DNA of 64,000 nucleotides from Bacteroidales bacterium (GTDB taxonomy: Bacteria > Bacteroidota > Bacteroidia > Bacteroidales > F082), in the NCBI GenBank assembly GCA_017645275.1, contig JAGCPH010000047.1, forward strand, positions 55,983-119,982, given 5' to 3'. The notes below the pieces were generated by a model. The model saw nothing but the letters and a program-made list of their open reading frames with translations. It was not told the DNA's origin and searched no databases. Within the stretch, counting starts at the first letter, position 1; every line of letters starts with the position of its first letter. Shown here piece after piece: positions 17,304 to 25,918 of the stretch. A program made the position numbers and the translations under genes.

Positions 17304-19136
17304 GTGAAAAAGATAGAGCTACTTTCTCCAGCGAAAAACCTCGAAGTGGGTGTTGCCGCCATCAACCATGGCGCTGATGCGGTGTATATCGGCGGTCCTG
17401 GCTTCGGTGCACGCGAGAAAGTGAGCAATAGCATCGACGACATCGAGAAACTTTGCCGTCATGCCGCCATTTACGACGCAAAGGTTTACGTCACACTCAA
17501 TACCTTGTTGTTTGACAACGAGTTAGATCAGGCTCGCAAGATCGCCTGGGACTGCTACAACGCCGGAGTCGACGCACTCATAGTGCAGGATATGGCTCTC
17601 CTGATGATGGATTTGCCTCCGATTGCACTACATGCCTCTACACAATGCAACAACACAACCGCCGAAAAGGTCAAGTTCCTTGAAGATGTGGGTTTCAAAC
17701 AGGTTGTGCTTGCTAGGGAATTGAGTATCAACGAGATAAAAGAGATACGCTCCAAAACCACCGTGCCTCTCGAGTTTTTCGTGCACGGCGCTTTGTGCGT
17801 GAGCTATAGCGGTCAGTGCTATCTGAGCCACGTCATCGGCCATCGTTCGGCAAACCGTGGGGCGTGCGCCCAACCTTGCCGACTGAAATGGGACCTCGAA
17901 GATGAGAATGGTAACACTTTGATAGCCAACCGACATCTGCTGTCGTTGCGCGACATGAACAACTCGAAAAACCTTGAGGAACTCATTGACGCAGGCATCA
18001 CCTCGTTTAAAATCGAGGGCCGACTGAAAGACGCTGATTATGTGAAGAATACTACGGCATATTACCGTCAGGCGTTGGATAAAATCATCGAAAAACGTGA
18101 CGATTTGGAGCGTGCTTCCCGAGGTGTCTCGACACCTTCGTTTGTTCCGAACCTCGAAAAGTCGTTCTCGCGTGGTTTCACTGACTATTTCGCGCATGGC
18201 CGACAAAAAATCGACTCGCCATTCACCCCGAAATCGATGGGAGAACATATCGGCACAATCCAGAAAATAGATGGCAAACGATTGAATGTCAATCTGTTAA
18301 AAGGCATAGAACTCCACAATGGCGACGGCCTCTGTTTCTTGGATGAAAACAACGAGCTGCAAGGCTTCAATGTCAATGGGGTTGATGGTAGTACAATCCT
18401 AAGTTCAGCACCACTGTCATTCCGAGTGCGGCGAGGAATCTCATTGTTCCGCAACTACGACATAGTATGGCAGAAATCCGTCGAAACCTCCGACGGCAAC
18501 CGTAAAATCGCAATCAGATTAAAATTGTCAGATACCGCTGAGGGTTTGAAACTATCAGCATTTGTTGATGATACCGTAAGTGCTGATGTTGAGATACATT
18601 GCCCAAAAGACATAGCGAAAAACCCTGAAAAGTCACTCGAAAATATCCGCACGAAACTGTCGCAATGGGGTGACACTAAATTCACCATAGAATCTGTCGA
18701 TATCGATTTCAAAGAGGTTTATTTCATCCCGAATTCGGTTTTAGGAGAATTGAAACGGCAATTGGTGGTGAAATTGGAGGAGACGTTGATGGAAAACCAT
18801 CGGTGTCCCATTGTAGAGACGTACGGCCGTACGTCTTTACAATCGGATTATCCCGATACAACGTTATCGTTTTCCGCCAATGTCACCAATTCATTATCCC
18901 GTCAATTCTATGAAAATCACGGCGTTACGCATATCGACGACGGTCTGGAGAAATCGATGCCGGAAGGCGAGATAGTGGTGATGACGACAAAACATTGCAT
19001 CCGTTACGCCAACGGGATGTGCGCCAAAGAGACAGGAAAACCTGCCACACCTTTATTTATTAGCAATGATTGTGGTCGTTTCCGCCTCGATTTCGACTGC
19101 AAAAATTGCCTTATGAAGGTGATTTATAAAAATTAA
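17304..19136 (+). CDS. U32 family peptidase / tRNA hydroxylation-type protein
   Basis: A 610-aa member of the U32 'collagenase-like' family. Evidence is the N-terminus ELLSPAKNLEVGVAAINHGADAVYIGG, the signature EFFVHGALCVSYSGQC YLS near residue 155-173, and GACAQPCRLKW, which holds the conserved Cys. The C-terminal DUF3656-like region ends in a Cys-containing CKNCLMKV. E. coli relatives (TrhP/YegQ) are needed for 5-hydroxyuridine in tRNA, and peptidase activity is doubtful for many members. The start is GTG. Two foreign-looking repeat pieces are read in frame: a half element (about residues 371-379, SFRVRRGIS) and a GTAGAGACG palindrome (about 503-513). Both lie in the variable C-terminal half, so the enzyme may still work. 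Confidence 0.85.
   Translation: MKKIELLSPAKNLEVGVAAINHGADAVYIGGPGFGAREKVSNSIDDIEKLCRHAAIYDAKVYVTLNTLLFDNELDQARKIAWDCYNAGVDALIVQDMALLMMDLPPIALHASTQCNNTTAEKVKFLEDVGFKQVVLARELSINEIKEIRSKTTVPLEFFVHGALCVSYSGQCYLSHVIGHRSANRGACAQPCRLKWDLEDENGNTLIANRHLLSLRDMNNSKNLEELIDAGITSFKIEGRLKDADYVKNTTAYYRQALDKIIEKRDDLERASRGVSTPSFVPNLEKSFSRGFTDYFAHGRQKIDSPFTPKSMGEHIGTIQKIDGKRLNVNLLKGIELHNGDGLCFLDENNELQGFNVNGVDGSTILSSAPLSFRVRRGISLFRNYDIVWQKSVETSDGNRKIAIRLKLSDTAEGLKLSAFVDDTVSADVEIHCPKDIAKNPEKSLENIRTKLSQWGDTKFTIESVDIDFKEVYFIPNSVLGELKRQLVVKLEETLMENHRCPIVETYGRTSLQSDYPDTTLSFSANVTNSLSRQFYENHGVTHIDDGLEKSMPEGEIVVMTTKHCIRYANGMCAKETGKPATPLFISNDCGRFRLDFDCKNCLMKVIYKN
18415..18441. repeat. Half copy of the GTCATTYCGAGTG repeat inside the U32 gene
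   Basis: The bases GTCATTCCGAGTGCGGCGAG, followed by GAATCTC, closely resemble one end of the about 100-bp elements at 20966 and 53925. Here they are read in frame as Ser-Phe-Arg-Val-Arg-Arg-Gly-Ile-Ser. No second arm is seen. Confidence 0.6.
18810..18843. repeat. 34-bp palindrome inside the U32 gene
   Basis: Arms ATTGTAGAGACGTACGG and the reverse complement pair, with a single G/T mismatch (18816 against 18837). It is in frame, encoding Ile-Val-Glu-Thr-Tyr-Gly-Arg-Thr-Ser-Leu-Gln. It has the same core (GTAGAGACG...CGGCCG) as the palindrome at 16525. Confidence 0.9.
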
Positions 19137-19160
19137 TTTCTTGCATTTCCAAAATATTTG

Positions 19161-19168
19161 TAAATTTG
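19161..19168 (+). promoter_or_regulatory. -7 box for aspS
   Basis: TAAATTTG, fitting TAnnTTTG, lies 30 bases before the ATG at 19199. Confidence 0.5.
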
Positions 19169-19198
19169 CAAATTTGTAGAATATAATAAATAAACGAT

Positions 19199-20956
19199 AT
19201 GTTTAGAACTCATACATGTGGTGAACTTCGCATGGCCAACGTGGGTCAGGAAGTCACATTGAGCGGCTGGGTGCAACGCGTTCGCGACAAAGGCGCCCTG
19301 CTGTGGATTGATTTGCGCGATCGTTATGGTATCACGCAACTGTTTATGCAAGAAGGAGTTAGCTCGGCTGAGACGATGAAGACCGCCCGCGAGATCGGAC
19401 GTGAATTCGTCATCCAGGCGAAAGGCGTCGTGGTGGAACGCGAGTCGAAGAACCCGAAGAACCCGACAGGCGACATCGAGCTGAAGGTCGAGTCTCTCAA
19501 GATTTTGACCACCTCGAAGGTGCCTCCGTTCACCATCGAAGACGTCAGCGACGGCGGCGACGACATCCGTATGAAGTACCGCTACCTCGACTTGCGCCGT
19601 AACCCTATCAAAAACAACATCATCCTGCGTCATAAGATGGCACAAGAGGTGCGTAAGTACTTGTCAGGCAATGACTTCCTCGAGATTGAGACACCTTGTC
19701 TGATTAAGTCGACACCTGAGGGCGCACGCGACTTCGTGGTGCCTTCACGTATGAACCCGGGCGAGTTCTACGCTCTTCCGCAGTCACCTCAGCAGTTCAA
19801 GCAGCTCCTTATGGTGGCCGGCTTCGACCGTTATTTCCAGATCGTGCGCTGCTTCCGTGATGAGGACCTCCGCGCCGATCGTCAACCAGAGTTCACACAG
19901 ATCGACTGCGAGATGTCGTTTGTGGAGCAGGAAGACGTCATCAACATGTTCGAGGGCTTGGCGAAACATCTGTTTAAGACCATCAAAGGCATCGAATTCG
20001 GTGATTTCCCAAGAATCACTTGGCATGACGCAATGAAATATTACGGCAGCGACAAGCCTGATATCCGCTTCGGGATGAAGTTCGTGGAGCTCAACGACGT
20101 GGCGAAAGGCCATGGATTCTCGGTGTTTGACGAGGCTGAACTGGTGGTTGCCATCAACGCAGAAGGCTGCGCTAACTACACCCGCAAGCAGACCGACGCA
20201 CTCACCGATTTCGTGAAACGTCCGCAAGTAGGAGCAAAAGGCCTCGTTTATGTGAAATACAACGAGGACGGCACAATCAAGTCGTCAGTCGATAAGTTCT
20301 ACACACCTGAGATTTTGAAGACATGGCTCGACAAATGCAATGCCAAACCAGGTGATATGCTATTGATACTCAGCGGTAAAGCCATGCCGACGAGAGTACA
20401 GATGAACGCTCTCCGTCTCGAGATGGGTAACCAGCTCGGCTTGCGCGATCCTAACGTATATAAACCATTGTGGGTCATCGACTTCCCGTTGCTCGAATGG
20501 GACGAAGAAACACAGCGTTACTATGCTATGCACCACCCGTTCACGGCACCGAAGCCTGAGGATGAATATCTCCTTGAGCAGCCTGACAAATGGGGTGAAA
20601 TTCGTGCAAACGCTTACGATATCGTGCTCAACGGCACAGAAGTCGGCGGCGGCTCGGTCCGTATCCACGACAAGAACCTGCAGAAGAAAATGTTCCACAC
20701 CCTCGGCTTCACCGATGAGAAGGCTCAGGAGCAGTTCGGCTTCCTGATGAATGCCTTCGAGTACGGAGCACCACCTCACGCAGGTCTCGCCTTCGGCTTC
20801 GACCGTCTCTGCTCGCTCTTCGGAGGTCAGGACTCAATCCGCGACTTCATCGCATTCCCAAAGAACAACCAGGGAAGAGATGTAATGGCGGAGTCACCGT
20901 CACCGATTGCACAGGAACAGCTTGATGAACTTCAGATAGCATTAAATTTAAAATAA
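19199..20956 (+). CDS. aspS: Aspartyl-tRNA synthetase
   Basis: A 585-aa class IIb synthetase that charges tRNA-Asp. The N-terminal OB-fold anticodon-binding domain shows [14 protein letters not shown] and [11 protein letters not shown]. The catalytic domain has motif 2 [16 protein letters not shown] and motif 3 [10 protein letters not shown], and the bacterial GAD insertion lies between them (about 280-410). The length is normal for bacterial AspRS. Discriminating versus non-discriminating specificity cannot be assigned by eye. It has its own -7 box; a palindromic repeat follows immediately and separates it from phosphofructokinase. Confidence 0.97.
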   Translation: MFRTHTCGELRMANVGQEVTLSGWVQRVRDKGALLWIDLRDRYGITQLFMQEGVSSAETMKTAREIGREFVIQAKGVVVERESKNPKNPTGDIELKVESLKILTTSKVPPFTIEDVSDGGDDIRMKYRYLDLRRNPIKNNIILRHKMAQEVRKYLSGNDFLEIETPCLIKSTPEGARDFVVPSRMNPGEFYALPQSPQQFKQLLMVAGFDRYFQIVRCFRDEDLRADRQPEFTQIDCEMSFVEQEDVINMFEGLAKHLFKTIKGIEFGDFPRITWHDAMKYYGSDKPDIRFGMKFVELNDVAKGHGFSVFDEAELVVAINAEGCANYTRKQTDALTDFVKRPQVGAKGLVYVKYNEDGTIKSSVDKFYTPEILKTWLDKCNAKPGDMLLILSGKAMPTRVQMNALRLEMGNQLGLRDPNVYKPLWVIDFPLLEWDEETQRYYAMHHPFTAPKPEDEYLLEQPDKWGEIRANAYDIVLNGTEVGGGSVRIHDKNLQKKMFHTLGFTDEKAQEQFGFLMNAFEYGAPPHAGLAFGFDRLCSLFGGQDSIRDFIAFPKNNQGRDVMAESPSPIAQEQLDELQIALNLK

Positions 20957-20965
20957 TCACACAAT

Positions 20966-21075
20966 CGTCATTTCGAGTGAAGCGTAGCGGAATCGAGAAA
21001 TCTCCGGCATTTGAATGCCACTGAACAATTGATTGGCGGAGATTTCTCCACTCCCTACGGTCGGTCGAAATGACG
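20966..21075. repeat. Nested palindromic repeat (GTCATTTCGA family), copy 1
   Basis: The outer arms CGTCATTTCGA (20966-20976) and TCGAAATGACG (21065-21075) enclose inner arms GAGAAATCTCCG (20995-21006) and CGGAGATTTCTC (21038-21049). A small GGCATT/AATGCC hairpin sits inside. The element ends directly before the ribosome binding site of phosphofructokinase. Copy 2 is at 53925-54022. Confidence 0.9.
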
Positions 21076-21089
21076 GGAAGGAGAATATC

Positions 21090-22184
21090 ATGAAACGAGT
21101 TTTAATAACAACCGGTGGCGGCGACTGCCCAGGACTGAATGCGGTGATTCGCGCTATAGTGAAGCGTGCATCGCAGGAGAAAGATTGGGAGGTCCTCGGC
21201 AGCATCCAGGCATTCAACGGAGTGCTTTGGGAGCCGCAGGAGATAGTGCGCCTCACACCTGAAGTCGTGCGCGGAATACATTTCCGTGGCGGCACGATAA
21301 TCGAGACAACCAATAAAGGCGGCCCGTTCGCATGGCCTGTCAAGAAAAACGACGGCACATGGGAAATTGTAGACCGTTCCGACGAGATGATTCGCCGTTT
21401 GGAATATATGGGCGTTGACTGTGTCATCAACATCGGCGGCGACGGCTCACAGCGTATCTCACAGAAGTTGTATGAAAAGGGCTTGAACATCATAGGAGTG
21501 CCGAAGACCATCGACAACGACCTCTCGATGACCGACTGCACATTCGGATTCCAGACCGCAGTGCAGATTGCCACCGAAGCAGTCGATAAGCTTGTGACGA
21601 CAGCGGCATCACACAACCGTGTGTTCGTGCTCGAAGTCATGGGCCGTGACGCTGGCTGGATTGCGTTAAACGCAGCAATTGCTGGCGGTGCCGAGGTGTG
21701 CTTGATTCCAGAGTTCCCTTACGATATCAATATTGTGAAGGCTCGTCTGGAGGAGCGTTTCGTCAACGACAGGGGTCATGCCATTGTGGTCATCAGCGAG
21801 GGTGCCAAGCCAAAAGACGGTCAGCAGATCTTCACCAAGAGCAACGAGCCTGGATACGAGAACGTGAAACTCGGCGGCATAGGTTTGAAGTTCATCGAGC
21901 AGATGAAAGCCGCTGGTTTTGAACACGATATGCGTGAGACGACACTCGGTCACCTGCAGCGTGGTGGCGTGCCGATTGCATACGACAGAGTGCTCGCATC
22001 ACAGTTCGGTGTGAAGGCATTCGAGATGGTGCTCAACAAAGAATATGGTCACATGGTGGCTTACCGTCATCCAAATGTCATCAGCGTGCCTATCAAAGAC
22101 GCTGTGGCGAAGATGAACTTCGTGGAGCCGGACTGCGACCTCATCCGCACCGCGAAAGGACTGAATATCTGCTTAGGAATTTAA
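21090..22184 (+). CDS. pfkA: 6-phosphofructokinase
   Basis: A 364-aa enzyme of glycolysis phosphorylating fructose 6-phosphate. TTGGGDCPGLNAVIRA is the N-terminal nucleotide loop, INIGGDGS is of the ATP-type GGDGS rather than the PPi-type GGDDT, and GVPKTIDNDL is the catalytic motif. An effect of PPi as donor cannot be fully excluded for this long group. An in-frame ATG exists at 21033, but its 19 extra codons lie in the repeat element and read ISPLPTVGRND. The family start MKRVLITTGGG at 21090, with GGAAGGAG 6 bases upstream, is clearly right. The 3' end overlaps convergent rodA by 4 bases. Confidence 0.93.
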   Translation: MKRVLITTGGGDCPGLNAVIRAIVKRASQEKDWEVLGSIQAFNGVLWEPQEIVRLTPEVVRGIHFRGGTIIETTNKGGPFAWPVKKNDGTWEIVDRSDEMIRRLEYMGVDCVINIGGDGSQRISQKLYEKGLNIIGVPKTIDNDLSMTDCTFGFQTAVQIATEAVDKLVTTAASHNRVFVLEVMGRDAGWIALNAAIAGGAEVCLIPEFPYDINIVKARLEERFVNDRGHAIVVISEGAKPKDGQQIFTKSNEPGYENVKLGGIGLKFIEQMKAAGFEHDMRETTLGHLQRGGVPIAYDRVLASQFGVKAFEMVLNKEYGHMVAYRHPNVISVPIKDAVAKMNFVEPDCDLIRTAKGLNICLGI

Positions 22185-23437
22185 AGGATATTCATACGGT
22201 TCGCGTCCTGTTTCAGGAACACGAAAAGCATCATAGAAAACATCAAGAGGCTTGAGCCTCCGTAACTTAGGAATGGCAATGGGATGCCGATGACAGGCAC
22301 TAATCCGATTGTCATTCCTATATTTATGGCAAAATGGAAGAAGAAGATACACGCTATCCCATAGCCATAGATACGACTGAACGTGGATCGTTGTCGCTCG
22401 GCTAAATGTATGATTCTCAATACTAAAGCAAGATAAAGCATTATCACAGCGAAACATCCCAAGAAGCCGTTCTCCTCTCCGATGGTGCAGAAAATGAAGT
22501 CGGTGTGCTGCTCGGGGACGAAGTTGTATTTCGTCATGGTGCCGTTGAGGTAGCCCTTGCCGGAGAAACCGCCGGAACCTATAGCAATCATTGACTGATT
22601 CAGATTATAACCGACACCTTTCGTGTCTTTTTCCTTGCCTAAAATGATGTTGATACGTGTCTGCTGATGAGGCTTCAGCACATGGTTGAATGCGAAATCA
22701 ACGGAAAACACAAAGGCGCAGGCCGCTATGAGGATGCCTGTCAGCAGCCAGACGTTTTTCTTAGTGCGTTCAATGATAAATAAAAATATCGCGAAAAGCA
22801 TTACCAGACCTATCATAACATGCCATTTAGAGACGCAGAGCGACAATATAAACAAGGTTGCGGCCACAATGCCGATGATGAGTATTTTGCCTCCCATGCC
22901 TTCGCGGTAGAGGACGAGCAGAAAGATAATGAACACTGAGGCCGAGCCAGCGTCTCCTTGTGCCAAGATGAGCAGCATCGGTACGAATACGATGCCGTAA
23001 GCTATGAGCTGTGTCTTGAATTTAGACGGGTCGGTGTCGATTTTGCCTAAGAAATGCGCCAATGCCAGTGCTGTACCAAATTTAGCCAGCTCAGACGGCT
23101 GGAACGAGAACGAACCGAACTGAATCCATGAGGTGGAACCTGAGATTTTTGAGCCTATCACAAGCACTAAAAGCAGTGAAAACAATGACAGACCATACAA
23201 AACATATGCAAAAGCGTTGAAAAATTTGGCATCGATGAGCAAGGTGATAAATCCTATTACAAGGCTGATGCCGAAGAAAAGCAATTGCTTGCCATAATTC
23301 TGTGTGAGGTCGTAGATGTCGGGATGGCTTTCGTTGAAAGCGGCGGCGTAGATGCTGAGGATGCCCACCACGACGAGTGCTAAGTATATGATTAGCAGCC
23401 AGATATCGATTTTTCCTATGATGCCTTTGCTTCTCAT
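22181..23437 (-). CDS. rodA: Rod shape-determining protein RodA (SEDS glycosyltransferase)
   Basis: A 418-aa polytopic membrane protein of the SEDS family, which polymerises peptidoglycan glycan strands in the elongation complex with PBP2. About ten hydrophobic segments are seen. Family motifs include GSTSWIQFGSFSFQPSELAKFG and, near the C-terminus, GIPLPFLSYGGSSLL. The gene overlaps the stop of mrdA as ATGA, giving the usual mrdA-rodA pair. The common upstream mreBCD genes are not next to it. The 3' end overlaps the convergent phosphofructokinase gene. Confidence 0.95.
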   Translation of the reverse strand: MRSKGIIGKIDIWLLIIYLALVVVGILSIYAAAFNESHPDIYDLTQNYGKQLLFFGISLVIGFITLLIDAKFFNAFAYVLYGLSLFSLLLVLVIGSKISGSTSWIQFGSFSFQPSELAKFGTALALAHFLGKIDTDPSKFKTQLIAYGIVFVPMLLILAQGDAGSASVFIIFLLVLYREGMGGKILIIGIVAATLFILSLCVSKWHVMIGLVMLFAIFLFIIERTKKNVWLLTGILIAACAFVFSVDFAFNHVLKPHQQTRINIILGKEKDTKGVGYNLNQSMIAIGSGGFSGKGYLNGTMTKYNFVPEQHTDFIFCTIGEENGFLGCFAVIMLYLALVLRIIHLAERQRSTFSRIYGYGIACIFFFHFAINIGMTIGLVPVIGIPLPFLSYGGSSLLMFSMMLFVFLKQDANRMNIL

Positions 23438-25257
23438 TGCTCGTCGCTGTTAAGTGTTAATACTCGTTTCTCCACGTTAGGTCGTTTCACATATCCGCGG
23501 ATGTATTTTTCAATCATCAGAGAGGCTATAGGGGCGGCCCAGGTGGAGCCAAAGCCTGCGTTTTCGACCACCACGGCGATGGCTATCTGCGGGTTGTCGA
23601 CAGGTGCGAAGGCCATGAATATGGAATGGTCTTCGCCATGCGGGTTCTCGGCGGTGCCTGTCTTGCCTGCCACCGTGATGCTGTCGATCTTCGAGAATCG
23701 GGCTGTGCCGTGGTCGCCTTCGAAGACACTCCGCATGCCTTTTTTCACGTCTTTAAAATGACGCTTGTTAATATCAATAATATGTTTTTCAAGGAATGAG
23801 GAGTCGATGCTTTTGTCAGTGTTTGCAAAGCTTTTGATATAATGAGGCTCATAATAGTAGCCTTCGTTGCCGATAGCGGCTGCCACGTTGGCGAGCTGCA
23901 GTGGTGTGACGAGTATCTCGCCTTGTCCGATGCTGAGCGAACGTATCGTCATGGCGTTCCATGAGCCATTGTATGTTTTGTCGTAAAATTCTTTCGTGGG
24001 TATGTTGCCCGACACGGTGAACGGGATGTCGGATGCGAACGAACGTCCCAGTCCGAAGCTCGTCACGTGGTTGTACCAAAACATGTATGCCTCTTTCGGG
24101 TTCTTAAACCTCGGAGCGCTCATCATATCTTGGAATGCACGCCAGAAGTATGGGTTACACGAGTTTTCGATGGCGTCGTAGAGTTTCACCGGTGAGCTGT
24201 GGAAGTGTGTGCATTTGATAGGCGTACTCTCAGGCCCATTGCACGGATAAGCGGTATATGCCGTCACCACGCCACTTTGCAACGATATGAGCCCGTTTAC
24301 CATCTTAAAGGTCGATCCAGGAGGGTAGACACCGCTTATAGCTCGGTTAATCAATGGCTTGTCTGGATCGTTGAGGAGTTCTGAGTAACGTGTGCCTCGC
24401 TTGCGCCCGACGAGCTCGTTGGGGTCGTAACTTGGGCTTGACACCATGGCGAGAATCTGTCCGGTGGAAGGCTCAATGGCCACTATGGAGCCTGTCTTGC
24501 CAGCCATCAGATATTCACCGTAAGCCTGTAAGTCGGCGTCTAGACCGAGTATGATGTCGGTGCCGTGTATTGGCGCTGTGTCGTATTCGCCGTCCATGAA
24601 ACGCTCTTTCTCGCGGTTGTGTACGTCGACGACAAGAATTTTCATGCCTTTCTCGCCACGAAGCTCTTTCTCATAATACTTCTCAATGCCAGATTTTCCT
24701 ATGTAATCGCCGAGTTTGTAATAGGAGTCCTTATCCATCTCGCCTTTTGTCACCTCGCCGATATTGCCCAAGGTATGAGCCGCTATCGGCAAAGGATACT
24801 GACGGACCGAACGTGTCTGAAAATAAAACCCAGGGTAATGATACAACATCTCCGCGATGTGGCCGTACTCGTCTTTGGTGATCTGCGACAGGAAAATCGA
24901 CGGTGTCACCATCGAGTATTTTTTCGCTTTTTTCAGACAAGTGTTGTAGGTATTATTACTTATATTCAATAACTTACAAAATGATGCAGTGTCGATGTTC
25001 TTCGCTTGCGACGGGATTATCATCAGGTCGTAAACGGCATCGTTATAGATGAGAAGTCTGCCGTCGCGGTCGTAAACCTTACCCCTCGAAGGGTACTGTG
25101 TGATATATCTTAAAGTGGTGTTGTCGGACGATTGCTTGTACGAGTCGTCGACAATCTGTATTATAAAAAGTTTGATCAAAAGGATAACCGACACCAATAT
25201 GAATATCGAACCGATAACATATTTACGCTGAGAGTAATTTATCTTATTCTTAATCAT
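23434..25257 (-). CDS. mrdA: Penicillin-binding protein 2
   Basis: A 607-aa class B PBP, the transpeptidase of the elongasome. It has one N-terminal membrane helix (about 13-35), a dimerisation region starting YPSRGKVYDRDGR, and a transpeptidase domain with the active-site SxxK as PPGSTFKMVNG, the SxN motif ENSCNPYFW and the KTG motif VAGKTGTAENP. It is likely the target of mecillinam-type beta-lactams by family. It is the first gene of the mrdA-rodA operon, and a TATTTTTG box lies upstream. mreC/mreD are missing next door, so the operon is separated from the rest of the mre cluster. Confidence 0.95.
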   Translation of the reverse strand: MIKNKINYSQRKYVIGSIFILVSVILLIKLFIIQIVDDSYKQSSDNTTLRYITQYPSRGKVYDRDGRLLIYNDAVYDLMIIPSQAKNIDTASFCKLLNISNNTYNTCLKKAKKYSMVTPSIFLSQITKDEYGHIAEMLYHYPGFYFQTRSVRQYPLPIAAHTLGNIGEVTKGEMDKDSYYKLGDYIGKSGIEKYYEKELRGEKGMKILVVDVHNREKERFMDGEYDTAPIHGTDIILGLDADLQAYGEYLMAGKTGSIVAIEPSTGQILAMVSSPSYDPNELVGRKRGTRYSELLNDPDKPLINRAISGVYPPGSTFKMVNGLISLQSGVVTAYTAYPCNGPESTPIKCTHFHSSPVKLYDAIENSCNPYFWRAFQDMMSAPRFKNPKEAYMFWYNHVTSFGLGRSFASDIPFTVSGNIPTKEFYDKTYNGSWNAMTIRSLSIGQGEILVTPLQLANVAAAIGNEGYYYEPHYIKSFANTDKSIDSSFLEKHIIDINKRHFKDVKKGMRSVFEGDHGTARFSKIDSITVAGKTGTAENPHGEDHSIFMAFAPVDNPQIAIAVVVENAGFGSTWAAPIASLMIEKYIRGYVKRPNVEKRVLTLNSDEQ

Positions 25258-25294
25258 ATTGTTGCGAAAATTTGACCTCGTTTTCTATTGAATT

Positions 25295-25302
25295 ACAAAA
25301 AT
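25295..25302 (-). promoter_or_regulatory. -7 box for mrdA-rodA
   Basis: TATTTTTG on the minus strand, 37 bases before the ATG at 25257. It fits TAnnTTTG; the -33 element is unclear. Confidence 0.45.
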
Positions 25303-25321
25303 ATTAAAAGTTTATTAAAGT

Positions 25322-25355
25322 TTTGTGTTTATTTGAAAAATAATTTATATCTTTG
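25322..25355 (+). promoter_or_regulatory. Promoter of the gldH-like / polysaccharide export run
   Basis: TTTG (25322-25325) and TATCTTTG (25348-25355), separated by 22 bases, match the Bacteroidota -33/-7 pair. The ATG at 25399 is 43 bases downstream. Confidence 0.6.
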
Positions 25356-25398
25356 CAAATTGTGAGGATATGTAAACTCTTTAAAGGTTTTTGGACTG

Positions 25399-25905
25399 AT
25401 GAAGAAAAGGGCATATATACTTATAGGATTGATAATGATAGTGTTAGGTTTTGTGTCTTGTTCAAAGACTCAAAGCGGTGAGGTATTGTCGCGCGAGTTT
25501 GAGGGCGAGAGATGGCCTCGTTTTGACTATCTTACTGCGTCTTATAAGGTAGTGAAAGCCCCGATGACAGCCGATTTGGTGCTTGATGTGACAATCTCCG
25601 ACGTTTTTCCGAACGATTATCCTTATCATGTCGATGACGACGGGACACTGTCCATCGCGATGACCATAACCTCGCCCGACGGAAGCCGCCGTTCGCGCGA
25701 GTATTATTTCCGTCTGAAGGATAAAGAGGGTAACTTTAAGTCGGAAAAGGTCGACGGATACTATCATTACAGTCTTCCGCTGATCAATGAGATGAGCTTC
25801 AACAAAAACGGAGTTTACACTTTCAAGGTTGAAAATAAGTATTCAAAAGACCCGTTGTGTGGAATTAAAAAATTGGATATCAACTGTTTACAGATAAAAA
25901 AATAA
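25399..25905 (+). CDS. gldH: GldH-like gliding motility lipoprotein
   Basis: A 168-aa lipoprotein (lipobox GFVSC). The mature part (EGERWPRFDYLTASYKV, FPNDYPYHVDDDG) and the end YSKDPLCGIKKLDI resemble GldH, a Bacteroidota lipoprotein required for gliding in Flavobacterium and widespread in T9SS-bearing species. The match is by pattern from memory, and the sequence is divergent. It would work in the periplasm or outer membrane. It is followed 13 bases later by the polysaccharide export genes, which may share its promoter. Confidence 0.55.
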   Translation: MKKRAYILIGLIMIVLGFVSCSKTQSGEVLSREFEGERWPRFDYLTASYKVVKAPMTADLVLDVTISDVFPNDYPYHVDDDGTLSIAMTITSPDGSRRSREYYFRLKDKEGNFKSEKVDGYYHYSLPLINEMSFNKNGVYTFKVENKYSKDPLCGIKKLDINCLQIKK

Positions 25906-25918
25906 AAATTATCAAAAT

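Noticed and set aside
17628-18248. 206-codon open frame antisense to the U32 peptidase gene
   Set aside because: No recognisable motif; the plus strand has clear family signatures.
16525-18843. Insertion sequences carrying the palindromes
   Set aside because: No transposase gene, target-site duplication or terminal inverted repeats beyond the palindromes themselves are visible.
21033-21089. In-frame N-terminal extension of phosphofructokinase
   Set aside because: The 19 codons lie inside the palindromic repeat, a good ribosome binding site precedes the ATG at 21090, and the family starts there.
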